Notes: generated from the letters alone by a model not told the origin. A stretch of DNA of 64,000 nt from SXRF01 sp964624555 (GCA_964624555.1 CAZUXB010000004.1:6159-70158), one strand, 5' to 3'. Positions 42,532 through 51,827 are shown, counted from the stretch's first letter. A program made the numbers and translations.

Positions 42532-42972
42532 ATGCTGTCGATGAAGTCAAAATACGCGATCCGGGCGCTGATGGTGCTGGCTGCCGCTGATGGTAAAATG
42601 CTCCAGAGCAAGGCCATTGCCAAGGCCGCCGATGCCCCGCTTAAATTCCTTGAGGCCATCCTCCTTGAACTGAAAAACCACGGAATTGTTGAAAGCAAGC
42701 GTGGAATTTTCGGTGGCTATTACTTAGAAGTACCGGCTAAAAAAATCATGATCGGTGATGTAATACGCCTGATGGAAGGGATGCTTGCGCCCGTGCGTTG
42801 CGCCAGTATCAATAATTACCAGCGCTGTGAAGATTGTACGGACGAAGAAACCTGTACCATACGCCATTTGATGATCGATGTCCGTAACGCTATTTCCGAT
42901 GTGCTGGATAAGAAAAATCTGTCGGAACTGATATCAACCCAAAACAAGCTTGTTAACAAAAAACATAAATAG
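42532..42972 (+). CDS. Rrf2-family transcriptional regulator
   Basis: The 146-residue protein starts at the ATG at 42532 (MLSMKSKYAIRALMVLA); an upstream TTG adds nine unlikely residues. It has a winged-helix N-terminus, GGYYLEVPAKKI (wing), a dimerisation helix and four Cys residues (90, 99, 102, 108) that could hold an iron-sulfur cluster as in IscR, NsrR or RirA. A porin and a sulfate-binding protein follow, so it may control sulfur acquisition, as the Rrf2 protein CymR does for cysteine metabolism. It is not part of an isc/suf operon here. Confidence 0.88.
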   Translation: MLSMKSKYAIRALMVLAAADGKMLQSKAIAKAADAPLKFLEAILLELKNHGIVESKRGIFGGYYLEVPAKKIMIGDVIRLMEGMLAPVRCASINNYQRCEDCTDEETCTIRHLMIDVRNAISDVLDKKNLSELISTQNKLVNKKHK

Positions 42973-42983
42973 GAGAGTGAATC

Positions 42984-44513
42984 ATGCAAAAACATAAAAG
43001 CACCGTCATTGCGAGCGCAGCGAAGCAATCCAGTAACGGCCTTGCAGTTAGACCTGGATTGCTTCGTCGCGTTGCTCCTCGCAATGACGTATTATATGGA
43101 ACGCTTATGGTTACCAGCGTTCTTACTTTGTTATTATCATCTCCCGCTTATGCTGACGCGGAAACTGACGCGCTACGCGCGCAGATAAAGGTGCTGGAAA
43201 AACGCCTCGATCAGTTGGAGAAAAAACAGAAAGTGGTCGCGGCCAAACCGGATATTGAAAAGCGCTTAAATATTGTCGAGCGCAAACAGGAAATAGCGCA
43301 GGATGATGCGAAGGCCAAAGCCGACAAAACTCCGGCTATCGAAGTTGGCCCGAAAGGTATTTCCATCACCTCGCCGGATAAGCAATACAGTGTTCGTATG
43401 CGCGCCTATGCCCAGACGCAATACCGTAATTTCCTGAATAATAGTAACACTACCAGCACCAACCAGTTCCTGCTGCGTAGCGCGCGCCCGATACTGGAAG
43501 CAAAAATTACCGACTATTTTAATGCCCGTCTGATGCTTGATTTCGGTAACAACCAGACGCGCCTGCTTGATGCCTATGTCGATTTCAAACCAGTACCGGA
43601 ATCAAAACTGCTGGTGCTGCGGGCAGGTAAATTCAAAGCACCTATCGGGCTGGAACGCTGGCAATCAGAGCAGGAGCTGATCTATGCCGAGCGCGGCCAG
43701 ACCACCAACCTGGTGCCGTTCCGCGACCAGGGCGTGATGGCGCTTGGTGAAATAATACCTGACCAACTTGAATACCAGCTATCCTACACCAACGGTGTAG
43801 TTGATCTTGGTGACAATAGCGCCGACTCTGACAACCACAAAGACGTAAGCGGGCGAATATTTGCCCATCCGTTCCGCTGGTCCAACGTTGGATTTCTACA
43901 GGGATTGGGGCTGGGTGTGGGTGGAACTTACGGCGAACATACCGGCAATTCCACAGCAGGTTCGCAGGGGCTAACCGCCGGTTATGTGACAATAGGTCAA
44001 TCACGTTATTTTACCTATAGCAGCTCAGCCTATGCCGATGGCACGCAATGGCGCTTCAACCCGCAGGCCTATTACTATAACGGGCCATTCAGCCTGCTTG
44101 GTGAGTATGTCCTTAACAGTCAGGAAGTGCGTAATGGAGCCAATAAAAAGACGCTGCGTAACGATGCCTGGAATGCCATCGCGACCTATGTCATCACTGG
44201 TGAAGATGCGAGTTTCGATGGGGTGAAACCGGCCAATAATTTTGATATCACCAAGGGCAACTGGGGTGCGTTCGAAGTGACCGGGCGTGTTGGTGTGCTT
44301 AATGTGGATAAGGATGCTTTCCCATTATTCTCAAGCCTCACTACTTCGGCAAAAAAGGCCAGCGAAGGAGCGGTGGGGCTTAACTGGTACCTGAATAATT
44401 CGGTGAAGCTCAACCTCGATTTTGCCACCACAAAATTCGACCGTGGTGCTGCGGGGACTGCCGACCGTTCAACCGAACGTGTGGTCATAACACAAGCACA
44501 ATTTAGATTTTAA
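42984..44513 (+). CDS. Outer-membrane porin, OprO/OprP (phosphate-selective porin) family, repeat in signal peptide region
   Basis: The start has a strong AGGAGAGTG ribosome binding site. The signal peptide hydrophobic core and cleavage site (LTLLLSSPAYA) lie at residues 45-57, preceded by about 30 residues encoded by a palindromic repeat. A short coiled coil (LRAQIKVLEKRLDQLEKKQ) follows, then a 16-strand-type beta-barrel with alternating aromatic residues and a C-terminal Phe (QAQFRF). The gene lies between an Rrf2 regulator and a sulfate-binding protein, so oxyanion uptake is plausible. An alternative start at 43108 would skip the repeat but lacks the good ribosome site. Confidence 0.87.
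   Translation: MQKHKSTVIASAAKQSSNGLAVRPGLLRRVAPRNDVLYGTLMVTSVLTLLLSSPAYADAETDALRAQIKVLEKRLDQLEKKQKVVAAKPDIEKRLNIVERKQEIAQDDAKAKADKTPAIEVGPKGISITSPDKQYSVRMRAYAQTQYRNFLNNSNTTSTNQFLLRSARPILEAKITDYFNARLMLDFGNNQTRLLDAYVDFKPVPESKLLVLRAGKFKAPIGLERWQSEQELIYAERGQTTNLVPFRDQGVMALGEIIPDQLEYQLSYTNGVVDLGDNSADSDNHKDVSGRIFAHPFRWSNVGFLQGLGLGVGGTYGEHTGNSTAGSQGLTAGYVTIGQSRYFTYSSSAYADGTQWRFNPQAYYYNGPFSLLGEYVLNSQEVRNGANKKTLRNDAWNAIATYVITGEDASFDGVKPANNFDITKGNWGAFEVTGRVGVLNVDKDAFPLFSSLTTSAKKASEGAVGLNWYLNNSVKLNLDFATTKFDRGAAGTADRSTERVVITQAQFRF
43004..43089. repeat. CGTCATTGCGAG-type palindrome in frame within the porin gene
   Basis: CGTCATTGCGAGCGCAGCG...AATCCAG (43004-43033) pairs with CTGGATTGCTTCG...CTCGCAATGACG (43054-43089). 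The reading encodes VIASAAKQSS and GLLRRVAPRNDV, peptides typical of this widespread repeat. Confidence 0.85.
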
Positions 44514-44515
44514 CA

Positions 44516-44600
44516 AGTGAGATGACTCGATTATTCGATGATTCAGAAAATAATTAGTCATCGAGTTATCTAGTTATCTAGTCATCTAGTCATCCAAAAA
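44516..44600. repeat. Junction palindrome of GATGACTCGATTATTCG words
   Basis: GATGACTCGATTATTCGATG is followed by AGTCATCGAGTTATCTAG and two further TAGTCATC words. It ends immediately before the AAGGAG ribosome site of the sulfate-binding protein gene. It shares words with 12984-13077. Confidence 0.65.
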
Positions 44601-44611
44601 GGAGAAAAACA

Positions 44612-45619
44612 ATGAAAATATCAAATATTATAACTATAGCTTTACTGGCGACAACGGTCGTTTTCTCACCGGCCCGCGCTGCCGATCCGATAGAGTTACT
44701 AAATGTCTCCTACGACCCAACACGCGAATTCTATGAAAAATATAACACGCTGTTTGCTGCCCACTGGAAAGAAAAATCGGGGCAGGATGTGAAGATAACC
44801 CAGTCGCATGGCGGTTCGGGCAAGCAGGCGCGCTCGGTGATCGACGGGCTTAAGGCTGATGTTGTTACTCTGGCCCTGTCTTACGATATTGACGTTATCG
44901 CCGAGAAAGCGAAATTGCTGCCCGATGACTGGCAGTCAAAATACCCGCATAACAGCTCACCCTATACTTCAACTATCGTGTTTCTGGTGCGCAAGGATAA
45001 CCCCAAGCATATCAAGGACTGGAACGATCTGGTACGCGATGAGGTGCAGGTGATAACCCCCAACCCGAAAACCGGCGGCGGCGCACGTTGGAATTATCTG
45101 GCAGCGTGGGCCTATGCCAAGGATAAATTCGGTGGTGATGAAGCAAAAATAAAAGAATTCGTCGGCAAGATATATAAACATGTGCCGGTGCTTGATACGG
45201 CTGCACGGGGAGCAACCACCACCTTCGTGCAGCGTGGTATCGGCGATGTGCTGATAACCTGGGAGAATGAAGCATTCCTTGCACAGAAGGAACTGGGCAA
45301 AGGCCAGTTTGAAATTGTCCTGCCCTCCATAAGTATACTTGCCGAACCGCCGGTGGCTGTGGTGGAGAAAAATGCAGTGCGCAAGGGAACATTGGATGCA
45401 GCGCAGGAATATCTCTCCTTCCTTTATAGTCCGCAGGCGCAGGAGCTGGCAGCAGAGAATTTCTATCGCCCGATCGATGAAACCATAGCCGCCAAATACA
45501 AGGATAAATTCCCGGCGATAAAGATCGTAACCATCGCTGATTTCGGCGGCTGGAAGAAAGCCCAGAAAGAACATTTCGATGATGGCGGCGTCTTCGACCA
45601 GATATATGATAGTAAGTGA
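44612..45619 (+). CDS. sbp: Periplasmic sulfate/thiosulfate-binding protein
   Basis: The 335-residue protein has an N-terminal signal peptide (IITIALLATTVVFSPARA, cleaved before ADP). It carries the sulfate-binding family blocks LLNVSYDPTREFYEKYN, QSHGGSGKQARSVIDGLKADVVTLAL, TPNPKTGGGARWNYLAAW and GATTTFVQRGIGDVLITWENEA. It would deliver sulfate to an ABC importer, but no cysT/W/A genes are adjacent. The upstream porin could be its outer-membrane partner. Confidence 0.93.
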   Translation: MKISNIITIALLATTVVFSPARAADPIELLNVSYDPTREFYEKYNTLFAAHWKEKSGQDVKITQSHGGSGKQARSVIDGLKADVVTLALSYDIDVIAEKAKLLPDDWQSKYPHNSSPYTSTIVFLVRKDNPKHIKDWNDLVRDEVQVITPNPKTGGGARWNYLAAWAYAKDKFGGDEAKIKEFVGKIYKHVPVLDTAARGATTTFVQRGIGDVLITWENEAFLAQKELGKGQFEIVLPSISILAEPPVAVVEKNAVRKGTLDAAQEYLSFLYSPQAQELAAENFYRPIDETIAAKYKDKFPAIKIVTIADFGGWKKAQKEHFDDGGVFDQIYDSK

Positions 45620-45639
45620 TTACACTTTGACTTCAAAGG

Positions 45640-46173
45640 ATGATTCTGTTATTGCAAGGTGACAAAAAACAGGTGGTCACCTTGCAAAATATTTTACAGG
45701 ATATTTCATATTATAAAATATTGGAAACCCCGGTCGGAAAGTTGCAGATAATCGCTTCCGGCAATGGTTTGCGCTATGTTCTGTCCAAAAATCATTTTTA
45801 TAAAAAAAGTGAAGGGCTGGTAGAAAAATCAGACCATCCGGTTTTGCTGAAAACGGAAAAACAGATATCAGAATATTTTGCCGGAAAGCGTAAGGAGTTT
45901 GATATCAAGCTCGATATGCGCGGTACCGTATTCCAGATAAAAGCCTGGCGCGAACTGCAAAAAATACCATATGGAAAAACTATTTCCTACGGTGAGCAGG
46001 CCGCACGTATCGGAGATGCTAAAAAAGCCCGGGCGGTTGGCGCAGCCAATGGGCGGAATCCATTACTTATTATTGTACCCTGCCACCGTGTCATAGGTTC
46101 ATCCGGTGCCCTGACCGGTTTTGCCAGCGGACTTGACATGAAGCAAAAACTGCTTGAACTGGAAAAATCTTAA
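45640..46173 (+). CDS. ogt: Methylated-DNA--protein-cysteine methyltransferase
   Basis: This suicide repair enzyme removes alkyl groups from O6-alkylguanine. The 177-residue protein has the C-terminal DNA-binding domain (FQIKAWRELQKIPYGKTISYGEQA), an AVGAANGRNPLLIIVPCHRVIG block with the acceptor Cys, and the GFASGLDMKQKLLELE ending. The N-terminal domain is short and lacks Ada-type zinc cysteines, so it is Ogt-like. The start codon is uncertain; the first 18 residues are poorly conserved in type. Confidence 0.93.
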   Translation: MILLLQGDKKQVVTLQNILQDISYYKILETPVGKLQIIASGNGLRYVLSKNHFYKKSEGLVEKSDHPVLLKTEKQISEYFAGKRKEFDIKLDMRGTVFQIKAWRELQKIPYGKTISYGEQAARIGDAKKARAVGAANGRNPLLIIVPCHRVIGSSGALTGFASGLDMKQKLLELEKS

Positions 46174-46322
46174 AAAAGATTTAATTAATATGGTCGAATT
46201 GTCAATATTTAGTGGCTGAGCTTTTATTATATACAAAGCTTCAGCAATTGTGGCCTCATTATTAGTGAAAAATTATAGATTTTGTTATATATTACACTCA
46301 TAAAATGATACTATGAGACCCT

Positions 46323-49295
46323 ATGACTCCTAAAGATAAAAAGATTATAAAAACACTGGTTATAGTGTTGTTTATGTGTGTGGGTGGTTTTGAAGGCCTG
46401 TTTTTTTATATAAATAGCCTTATCAAGCCGGAAAGCTACCAGCAGCAGATACTGGATGGTATAAAGAGCAACATCGGGCAGAATGTTTCTATTAAAGGCG
46501 GTATAAGGTTTGCGTTACTGCCTTATCCGAAATTAGTGGTTTCTGACCTTATTATCGGTAGTGATAGCTATGATGGCAAGCCTTCAACCATTCCGGTTGT
46601 CGATATCAAAAATTTAGAGATAAAAATATCCCCCGATACTTTGCTTTCAAAGGAAATAAGGCTATCGGGTATAGAGCTGGTGAACCCCACTTTATTGTTG
46701 CAACGTTCAAACGATAGTATCATCCATTGGGACTGGTTGAATACCAAGTTGCTTAAGCTGTTAAACAGCAAGAATGGAAGTTTATCATCGCTGCCGGTGG
46801 TTATTAAAGGTGGAAGTATAAATTATCAGGACGTCGTAAATAATAAAAAATTGAATATCACCAATATAGATGCCCGCAGTGTTGTTGGTTCGGATATGGT
46901 GTTCGGCGGAAGTATGCAGAGTGAAGGCCATCAATTTGACTTCGTGCTGGATAATTCTACGTCTGATAATACTATTAAAGAATCTGAATTTCCGCTTAAC
47001 CTTAAGCTAAGTGAAGGGCAGACTAATTTTCTAAAGGTGCAGAGCATTATTGAGCCATCAGGTGAATTTCCCAAGGTTTCCGGTAAGTTCAATATGGCAA
47101 CCAATGATATCGAAGATTTCCTGAACCTGATTTCAAAAATAAACAATAATAATGAAGCAGTTGCTAGTAAATACCCATTGCCTGTTAGCGTGAATGGGGA
47201 TTGGGGTTTGGATGGTGACGTAATTAAAATGGAAAACCTGGAGGTAAAGGGAATGAACTCCAAGGGGGCGGGGAGTGCAACCTTGGGTTGGGACAAGTGG
47301 TACCCCACCATTACAATGGACCTTGGTTTTGAATATATCGATTATTTGACCTGGAGAAGGTTGCTAGAGAAGAGAATCATTAACCGGGTACCCAAGAAAC
47401 AGGACAATCTGGATGAAGAAGAAGCACCTAGCTATGATTTCCGTAAAGAAAACCCGCTACCAGAGAATATTGAGATTAAGTTAAATCTCAAAGCGCAACA
47501 TGTGTTGTTAAATTCTGTGACCGCAAACGCTGTTACAGCGGCTTCGTCGGCAGTTGTTACATTAAGTAATACGGCCGGTCTTAACTCTGGCATGCTGGTT
47601 ACAGGAAGTAATATTGCTGATGATACGCATATACTTAAAATAGATAGTGCTACTCAGGTGACTCTCGACAAACCAGCATCAGGCACGAACCCGGTTTTGA
47701 TTTTTACTGCCGGGGAATTGAAAAATACCAGTTTGAATGCAGTTCTGGAGAACGGGGCATTTACCGTAAACCAGTGCAATATAGACCTGGCTGGCAAGGG
47801 AGTGCTTTCAATCTTTGGCGTCCTTTCACAGGGGGGAACTGGCGAATTACGCTTTGAAGGAAACGTGGAAGCACAAGGCAAGTCATTGCGTGATGCTGTT
47901 TCCATGTTCTATTCGGCAGCAAAAGATCTGCCACCTATCTCTATGGGGGAATTTAATTTAAAAGCAAACATGTATGTTACCGCTGGCCAGATTCGCCTGT
48001 TTGAAACCAAGGGCGAAATAGGTGGGGTCAACCTTGATGGGACGATTACAATATTTCCAGAAGCAGTTCTGCGTATTGACATGGCGATCAAGCTACAGAA
48101 TGTAAACTTTGATTATGTTCGCGATACGTTACGTAAAAATAAGCTGGAAGCGAAAACGGTAGCAGATACCGAGTCTGCCTTAAGTTTTGACTGGTTGAAA
48201 TTTCTTGGGATACGGATTGATGCCAAAGTAATTATCGATGGTTTTACATTCATGGAGAATAAAGGGGATAAGGCTTCATTCTCGCTTTATGCCTATCGTG
48301 GGGACTTCAGGTTATCAGATCTCCAGATGACCTATCCGGATCATACCGATGAGTTTAATTGCAATTTGGATGTAAGGGGTAAGTTGCCTTTCATTAACCT
48401 GATGGCCAATACTGATAAACTTGATACCAGATATTTTGATATCAGCCCGAAAGCGCAGGGAGATATCGCACCGCCGGATACGAGTAAGAAAGAACTGTTG
48501 CAGAAGGCCAATTTGGATGTAGCGGTTCCTTTGGAGTGGATGAATAGTTTTAATGGTATCTTCGATCTTACTATACGTAAACTTATCCATAAAAACCTGA
48601 TAATTGATAAGATTAAGATGCAGTCAAAACTTGACAGCAAGAAGCTGGCTATACAGAAACTGGAATTCGTCTTTTCGCAGGCGCAAAGCCAGGTTGTTGG
48701 TACGCTCTATGGTGGTAAGGTGCCTGGTATAAATATCAGCTTTGTAATGGCTAATGCCGATATTTATGAGGTTGTTTTTCCTATGACCGGCCTTGACAAT
48801 ATATCCGGTTTTGCCAATTTAAGCGGTAATATATCAACCAGCGGCTGGAGCTTTCTTGAATGGCTACAACATTCCGATTCCAAGATACTGCTTACTGCGC
48901 GCGGGGTAAAAGTGAACGGAATTAATTTACCTGGAGTGACTAATGTTATTGATGTTGCCCGTTCTTCCGCAGACGTATTTAATAACGTGAATAATATCCT
49001 GACAAAGGGCACAACTGAATTCTCGGTTGACGCGGCTTTTAACGTTAAGGATGGGGAACTGCGCTCTCCCAATATGTCGGTACGGGCCGGGCTGGTCACC
49101 GGCTATGTTATTGGAGGGGTGAAGCTTGAGTCTATGGATGGGCAGTTTACCTCAACATTCCGCTTCCCAAATCTTTCATCCGAGAAAGTACCAACCTTGA
49201 TGATCCTGCTTTCTGGTAACATGCACAAACCGGAAATTAAAGTTGATACCGCATCACTTGAGGATTTTGTTGCCAAGAGGAATGTTATAAAATAG
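46323..49295 (+). CDS. AsmA-like family protein with an embedded surface-repeat-like segment
   Basis: The 990-residue protein has an N-terminal membrane anchor (LVIVLFMCVGGFEGLFFYI). The AsmA start follows (GQNVSIKGGIRFALLPYPKLVVSDL), and the AsmA C-terminal region lies at about 750-960 (GFANLSGNISTSGWSFLEWL). AsmA-like proteins are envelope-spanning and linked to phospholipid transport or outer-membrane biogenesis. Residues about 400-465 (SAVVTLSNTAGLNSGMLVTG, then DSATQVTLDKPASGT) do not belong to AsmA. They resemble a repeat common in adhesins and phage tail proteins. A degenerate EAL gene follows nine bases later. Confidence 0.85.
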   Translation: MTPKDKKIIKTLVIVLFMCVGGFEGLFFYINSLIKPESYQQQILDGIKSNIGQNVSIKGGIRFALLPYPKLVVSDLIIGSDSYDGKPSTIPVVDIKNLEIKISPDTLLSKEIRLSGIELVNPTLLLQRSNDSIIHWDWLNTKLLKLLNSKNGSLSSLPVVIKGGSINYQDVVNNKKLNITNIDARSVVGSDMVFGGSMQSEGHQFDFVLDNSTSDNTIKESEFPLNLKLSEGQTNFLKVQSIIEPSGEFPKVSGKFNMATNDIEDFLNLISKINNNNEAVASKYPLPVSVNGDWGLDGDVIKMENLEVKGMNSKGAGSATLGWDKWYPTITMDLGFEYIDYLTWRRLLEKRIINRVPKKQDNLDEEEAPSYDFRKENPLPENIEIKLNLKAQHVLLNSVTANAVTAASSAVVTLSNTAGLNSGMLVTGSNIADDTHILKIDSATQVTLDKPASGTNPVLIFTAGELKNTSLNAVLENGAFTVNQCNIDLAGKGVLSIFGVLSQGGTGELRFEGNVEAQGKSLRDAVSMFYSAAKDLPPISMGEFNLKANMYVTAGQIRLFETKGEIGGVNLDGTITIFPEAVLRIDMAIKLQNVNFDYVRDTLRKNKLEAKTVADTESALSFDWLKFLGIRIDAKVIIDGFTFMENKGDKASFSLYAYRGDFRLSDLQMTYPDHTDEFNCNLDVRGKLPFINLMANTDKLDTRYFDISPKAQGDIAPPDTSKKELLQKANLDVAVPLEWMNSFNGIFDLTIRKLIHKNLIIDKIKMQSKLDSKKLAIQKLEFVFSQAQSQVVGTLYGGKVPGINISFVMANADIYEVVFPMTGLDNISGFANLSGNISTSGWSFLEWLQHSDSKILLTARGVKVNGINLPGVTNVIDVARSSADVFNNVNNILTKGTTEFSVDAAFNVKDGELRSPNMSVRAGLVTGYVIGGVKLESMDGQFTSTFRFPNLSSEKVPTLMILLSGNMHKPEIKVDTASLEDFVAKRNVIK

Positions 49296-49304
49296 GTCTA
49301 GGCG

Positions 49305-50531
49305 ATGATTATTGTTCAGAAATCCTCAGAGATAAGGTTAATGGAGTTATTAGGGGCTATCCGCGATCCGGCGGGATGGCAGGCTGTCCATTTCCATCTT
49401 GACGAATTGTTGGAGCAATATAAAAGCGAATACCAGATAAAAATCGCCATAAATCTGATTCATGATCTGCTCAAAGGTTATGAGGGCGGTATATACCAGA
49501 TGGCTGATGGCAGTATTATTGCCATTTGCAATGAAGTGGACAGGAATATTCTCAATAAGCTGATCTTCCAATTGCGTTATCTCTATATGGATGATCCGTT
49601 GAGCTATACAGAAGATGGCTCAGAAAATCCTTATTTCTGTACAACCTATGACCTGCGTCTAAGGTGGCAGGATTTTATGGATATGTGCGGAAGCCGTATG
49701 GCCTTTCTGGTGCGTAAAAATTCCAATACTGAGCGCAGTGAGCGTGATACGCAACAGGTTGCGGACAATACGTTCAGCAAGGGCGGCTTTAATGTATCGC
49801 GCCTGGCTAATATAGAAAAAGATATTGAACGTGCCGATATCCAGAAAGTGTTGCGCCGCCAGCCGATATGCGTGGTATTGCCGGATATGAGCATGCGTAA
49901 GGTATTTGATGAAATGTATATCCATATTATACATTTGCGCCAGTTGTTGAAAATGGATGCCGATCTGTTAAGCAATCGTTGGTTGTTTAAATATTTTACC
50001 CAGATACTTGATGCGCGGATGTTAAAACTGATACGCCAGAATTTAGCACGTTATGTTGAATCACCAGTCAGCCTTAACTTAAACGTGGAAACACTTGTAT
50101 CAAGCCGTTTCACCGAGTTTGATGCGGCGATTAAGCCATCAGCCAAGGTTTCCATCGTAATTGAAATACCGGTTATTGACGTTTTTGCCGATATACATGC
50201 TTTCCATGTGGCGCGGCGTGATGCCCAGCGGTTAGGATACAGGATCTGCCTTGATGGGCTCAGTACCGAAAGCTTCCTGATGATTGGCCGGGAAAATCTT
50301 GGTGTCGATCTGGTAAAGATACAGTGGAACGCCGATATCGAGTCTGACCTTGAAACCAAAGCAAACAAGGAAATAATCAAAGCAATAAGCAGTTTTGGCA
50401 GTAACCGCGTCATCCTCTGCCGTTGCGATACCAAGGAAGCCGTGCAGTACGGTCAGGCACTCGGTATCTCGCTGTTCCAGGGCCGCTATATCGATAAAGT
50501 ACTTTCGCCCGATGCGAAGATAGAGAATTAA
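49305..50531 (+). CDS. Degenerate EAL-domain-like protein
   Basis: The C-terminal 230 residues resemble an EAL c-di-GMP phosphodiesterase fold: SLNLNVETLVSSRF, then VSIVIEIPVIDVF near 283, a RLGYRICLDGLSTESF segment where EAL proteins have a DDFGTG-type motif, LVKIQW, and GISLFQGRYID near 390. The key EAL glutamate motif and the acidic metal ligands are mostly missing, so it is probably catalytically dead and may bind nucleotide or partners. The N-terminal 170 residues are unassigned. It is in a likely operon with the AsmA-like gene. Confidence 0.65.
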   Translation: MIIVQKSSEIRLMELLGAIRDPAGWQAVHFHLDELLEQYKSEYQIKIAINLIHDLLKGYEGGIYQMADGSIIAICNEVDRNILNKLIFQLRYLYMDDPLSYTEDGSENPYFCTTYDLRLRWQDFMDMCGSRMAFLVRKNSNTERSERDTQQVADNTFSKGGFNVSRLANIEKDIERADIQKVLRRQPICVVLPDMSMRKVFDEMYIHIIHLRQLLKMDADLLSNRWLFKYFTQILDARMLKLIRQNLARYVESPVSLNLNVETLVSSRFTEFDAAIKPSAKVSIVIEIPVIDVFADIHAFHVARRDAQRLGYRICLDGLSTESFLMIGRENLGVDLVKIQWNADIESDLETKANKEIIKAISSFGSNRVILCRCDTKEAVQYGQALGISLFQGRYIDKVLSPDAKIEN

Positions 50532-50593
50532 ATTACAAAAATCCTGTTGCTTAGTGTTATATAATACAACCAACTAAAATTCGTAAACCCGAT

Positions 50594-51427
50594 TTACCAT
50601 AAGACAGCAAGCGTACAAATATTTGGTGTATCTGCAACTGTCGCAGATAAATTATAAGTGTTTGGTGAGGCGGCAATTGTGCATGATGCACTGTGACCAT
50701 TCAAATAACCAGAGCCGTAATAGGGAGTGTTTGCCACAAGCATGTTTCGAACTCTACCAGTATCTGGAATGCCATCGTCAATTTTACTATCAATAGCATA
50801 TTCTTGGTTGGTAGTGGCGTTAATATAGAAAAGATTGGATAAAGACGTTTCGGTAAAAAGTCTTATTTGCGTATAGTCTTGGTTTTGAATAACTTGTAAA
50901 TGAGGGTATCTACCAGAAAATTTAGATTTTGGTAGAAAAACATCGTAGTCGTAAGATCCGGTAGGAAGGCCAGCAAAAAAGTAACTATTAGTACTGCTTT
51001 GGATAACTGTTCCAGTACCAGTGCCATACTGTCCCGTAATCATTTTAGCTTCAGAAAGATGTTGCCAAAATGCCAAAATTTCTCCCTCATTGATTTCTCC
51101 ACTACCATTTCCAAATCCATATTTTATATAATTTCCTACGCTTTCCAAAACAAGATATGCTTTCCCCGCATAAGTCCCAGTGAAGGTGAAAAAACCTAGT
51201 TGTGTGGTTTCAGTTGGCGGTATATCGCCCGGCATATAGCCATATTTTACTTTAAAGGCGTTGGTTGCTGAGGTGATTTCTTCAAACTGCTTGATCTGGG
51301 AGCGTATCTCGGAGGTTCTTATAAGGTCTCTGCCCACCATTATCCCACCAACCAGTAAGCCGATAATTACCACAACTGTACTTAATTCAACGAGCGTAAA
51401 TCCATTTTTAAGGGGGGGTAGTATCAT
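50594..51427 (-). CDS. Prepilin-like protein, paralogue of the one beside ilvB
   Basis: A short 9-residue leader ends in KNG|FTLVELSTVVVIIGLLVGG, the prepilin peptidase motif with Glu at mature position 5. The following helix (SQIKQFEEITSATNAFKVKYG), a MPGDIPP segment and a C-terminal region with spaced Cys residues parallel the gene at 23804-24850. It is a monocistronic minus-strand gene between plus-strand units. No pilus assembly genes are near. Function as a minor pilin or pseudopilin is inferred. Confidence 0.87.
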   Translation of the reverse strand: MILPPLKNGFTLVELSTVVVIIGLLVGGIMVGRDLIRTSEIRSQIKQFEEITSATNAFKVKYGYMPGDIPPTETTQLGFFTFTGTYAGKAYLVLESVGNYIKYGFGNGSGEINEGEILAFWQHLSEAKMITGQYGTGTGTVIQSSTNSYFFAGLPTGSYDYDVFLPKSKFSGRYPHLQVIQNQDYTQIRLFTETSLSNLFYINATTNQEYAIDSKIDDGIPDTGRVRNMLVANTPYYGSGYLNGHSASCTIAASPNTYNLSATVADTPNICTLAVLW

Positions 51428-51467
51428 TGGTTGTACTTCTTCAGGTTTGCTATCTATTATTTATTTA

Positions 51468-51494
51468 TAACTGAAGTAAGGATGATTGGCAATG
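51468..51494 (-). promoter_or_regulatory. Leader motif shared by both prepilin genes
   Basis: This is the second copy of the 27-base motif at 24889-24915, at the same distance from the start codon. Conservation outside coding DNA suggests a promoter or regulatory site. Confidence 0.5.
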
Positions 51495-51699
51495 AAGAAT
51501 TAAGATATGGTGTGGAATAGCGATAATATAAAATGAAATAAATCAATTACTTACCGTATTATCATGAGTGAACGCAAAGGATATCATTGTAAAATTCTTC
51601 AACTGTGCCTTAGAGTGACATAAAGCTATTTACTTTGTATTTCCGCTCTGTTATAGCTTCCGCCATAAATCACGAATTCAGGCGATCGCCGACTATAGG

Positions 51700-51741
51700 C
51701 TTCATTTGGTAGATGTTTTTTGAAACATCCGGCAAATGAAG
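51700..51741. other. Bulged hairpin in the prs upstream region
   Basis: CTTCATTTG (51700-51708) pairs with CAAATGAAG (51733-51741), and the inner GATGTTT (51712-51718) pairs with AAACATC (51723-51729). A GGCGATCGCC palindrome lies just before it. It may be an RNA leader element for prs or part of a repeat. Confidence 0.4.
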
Positions 51742-51760
51742 GGTTTCGCTCGTCCATTTT

Positions 51761-51827
51761 GTCATACCAGCGAAAGCTGGTATCTAGTGGAAAGTTCGCC
51801 TGGATGCCAGACTGCGCTGGTATGACA
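51761..51827. repeat. GTCATACCAGC-type palindromic element upstream of prs
   Basis: GTCATACCAGCGAAAGCTGG and CCAGACTGCGCTGGTATGAC hairpins, the same family as at 42377-42442. It ends 23 bases before the prs start. Confidence 0.75.
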
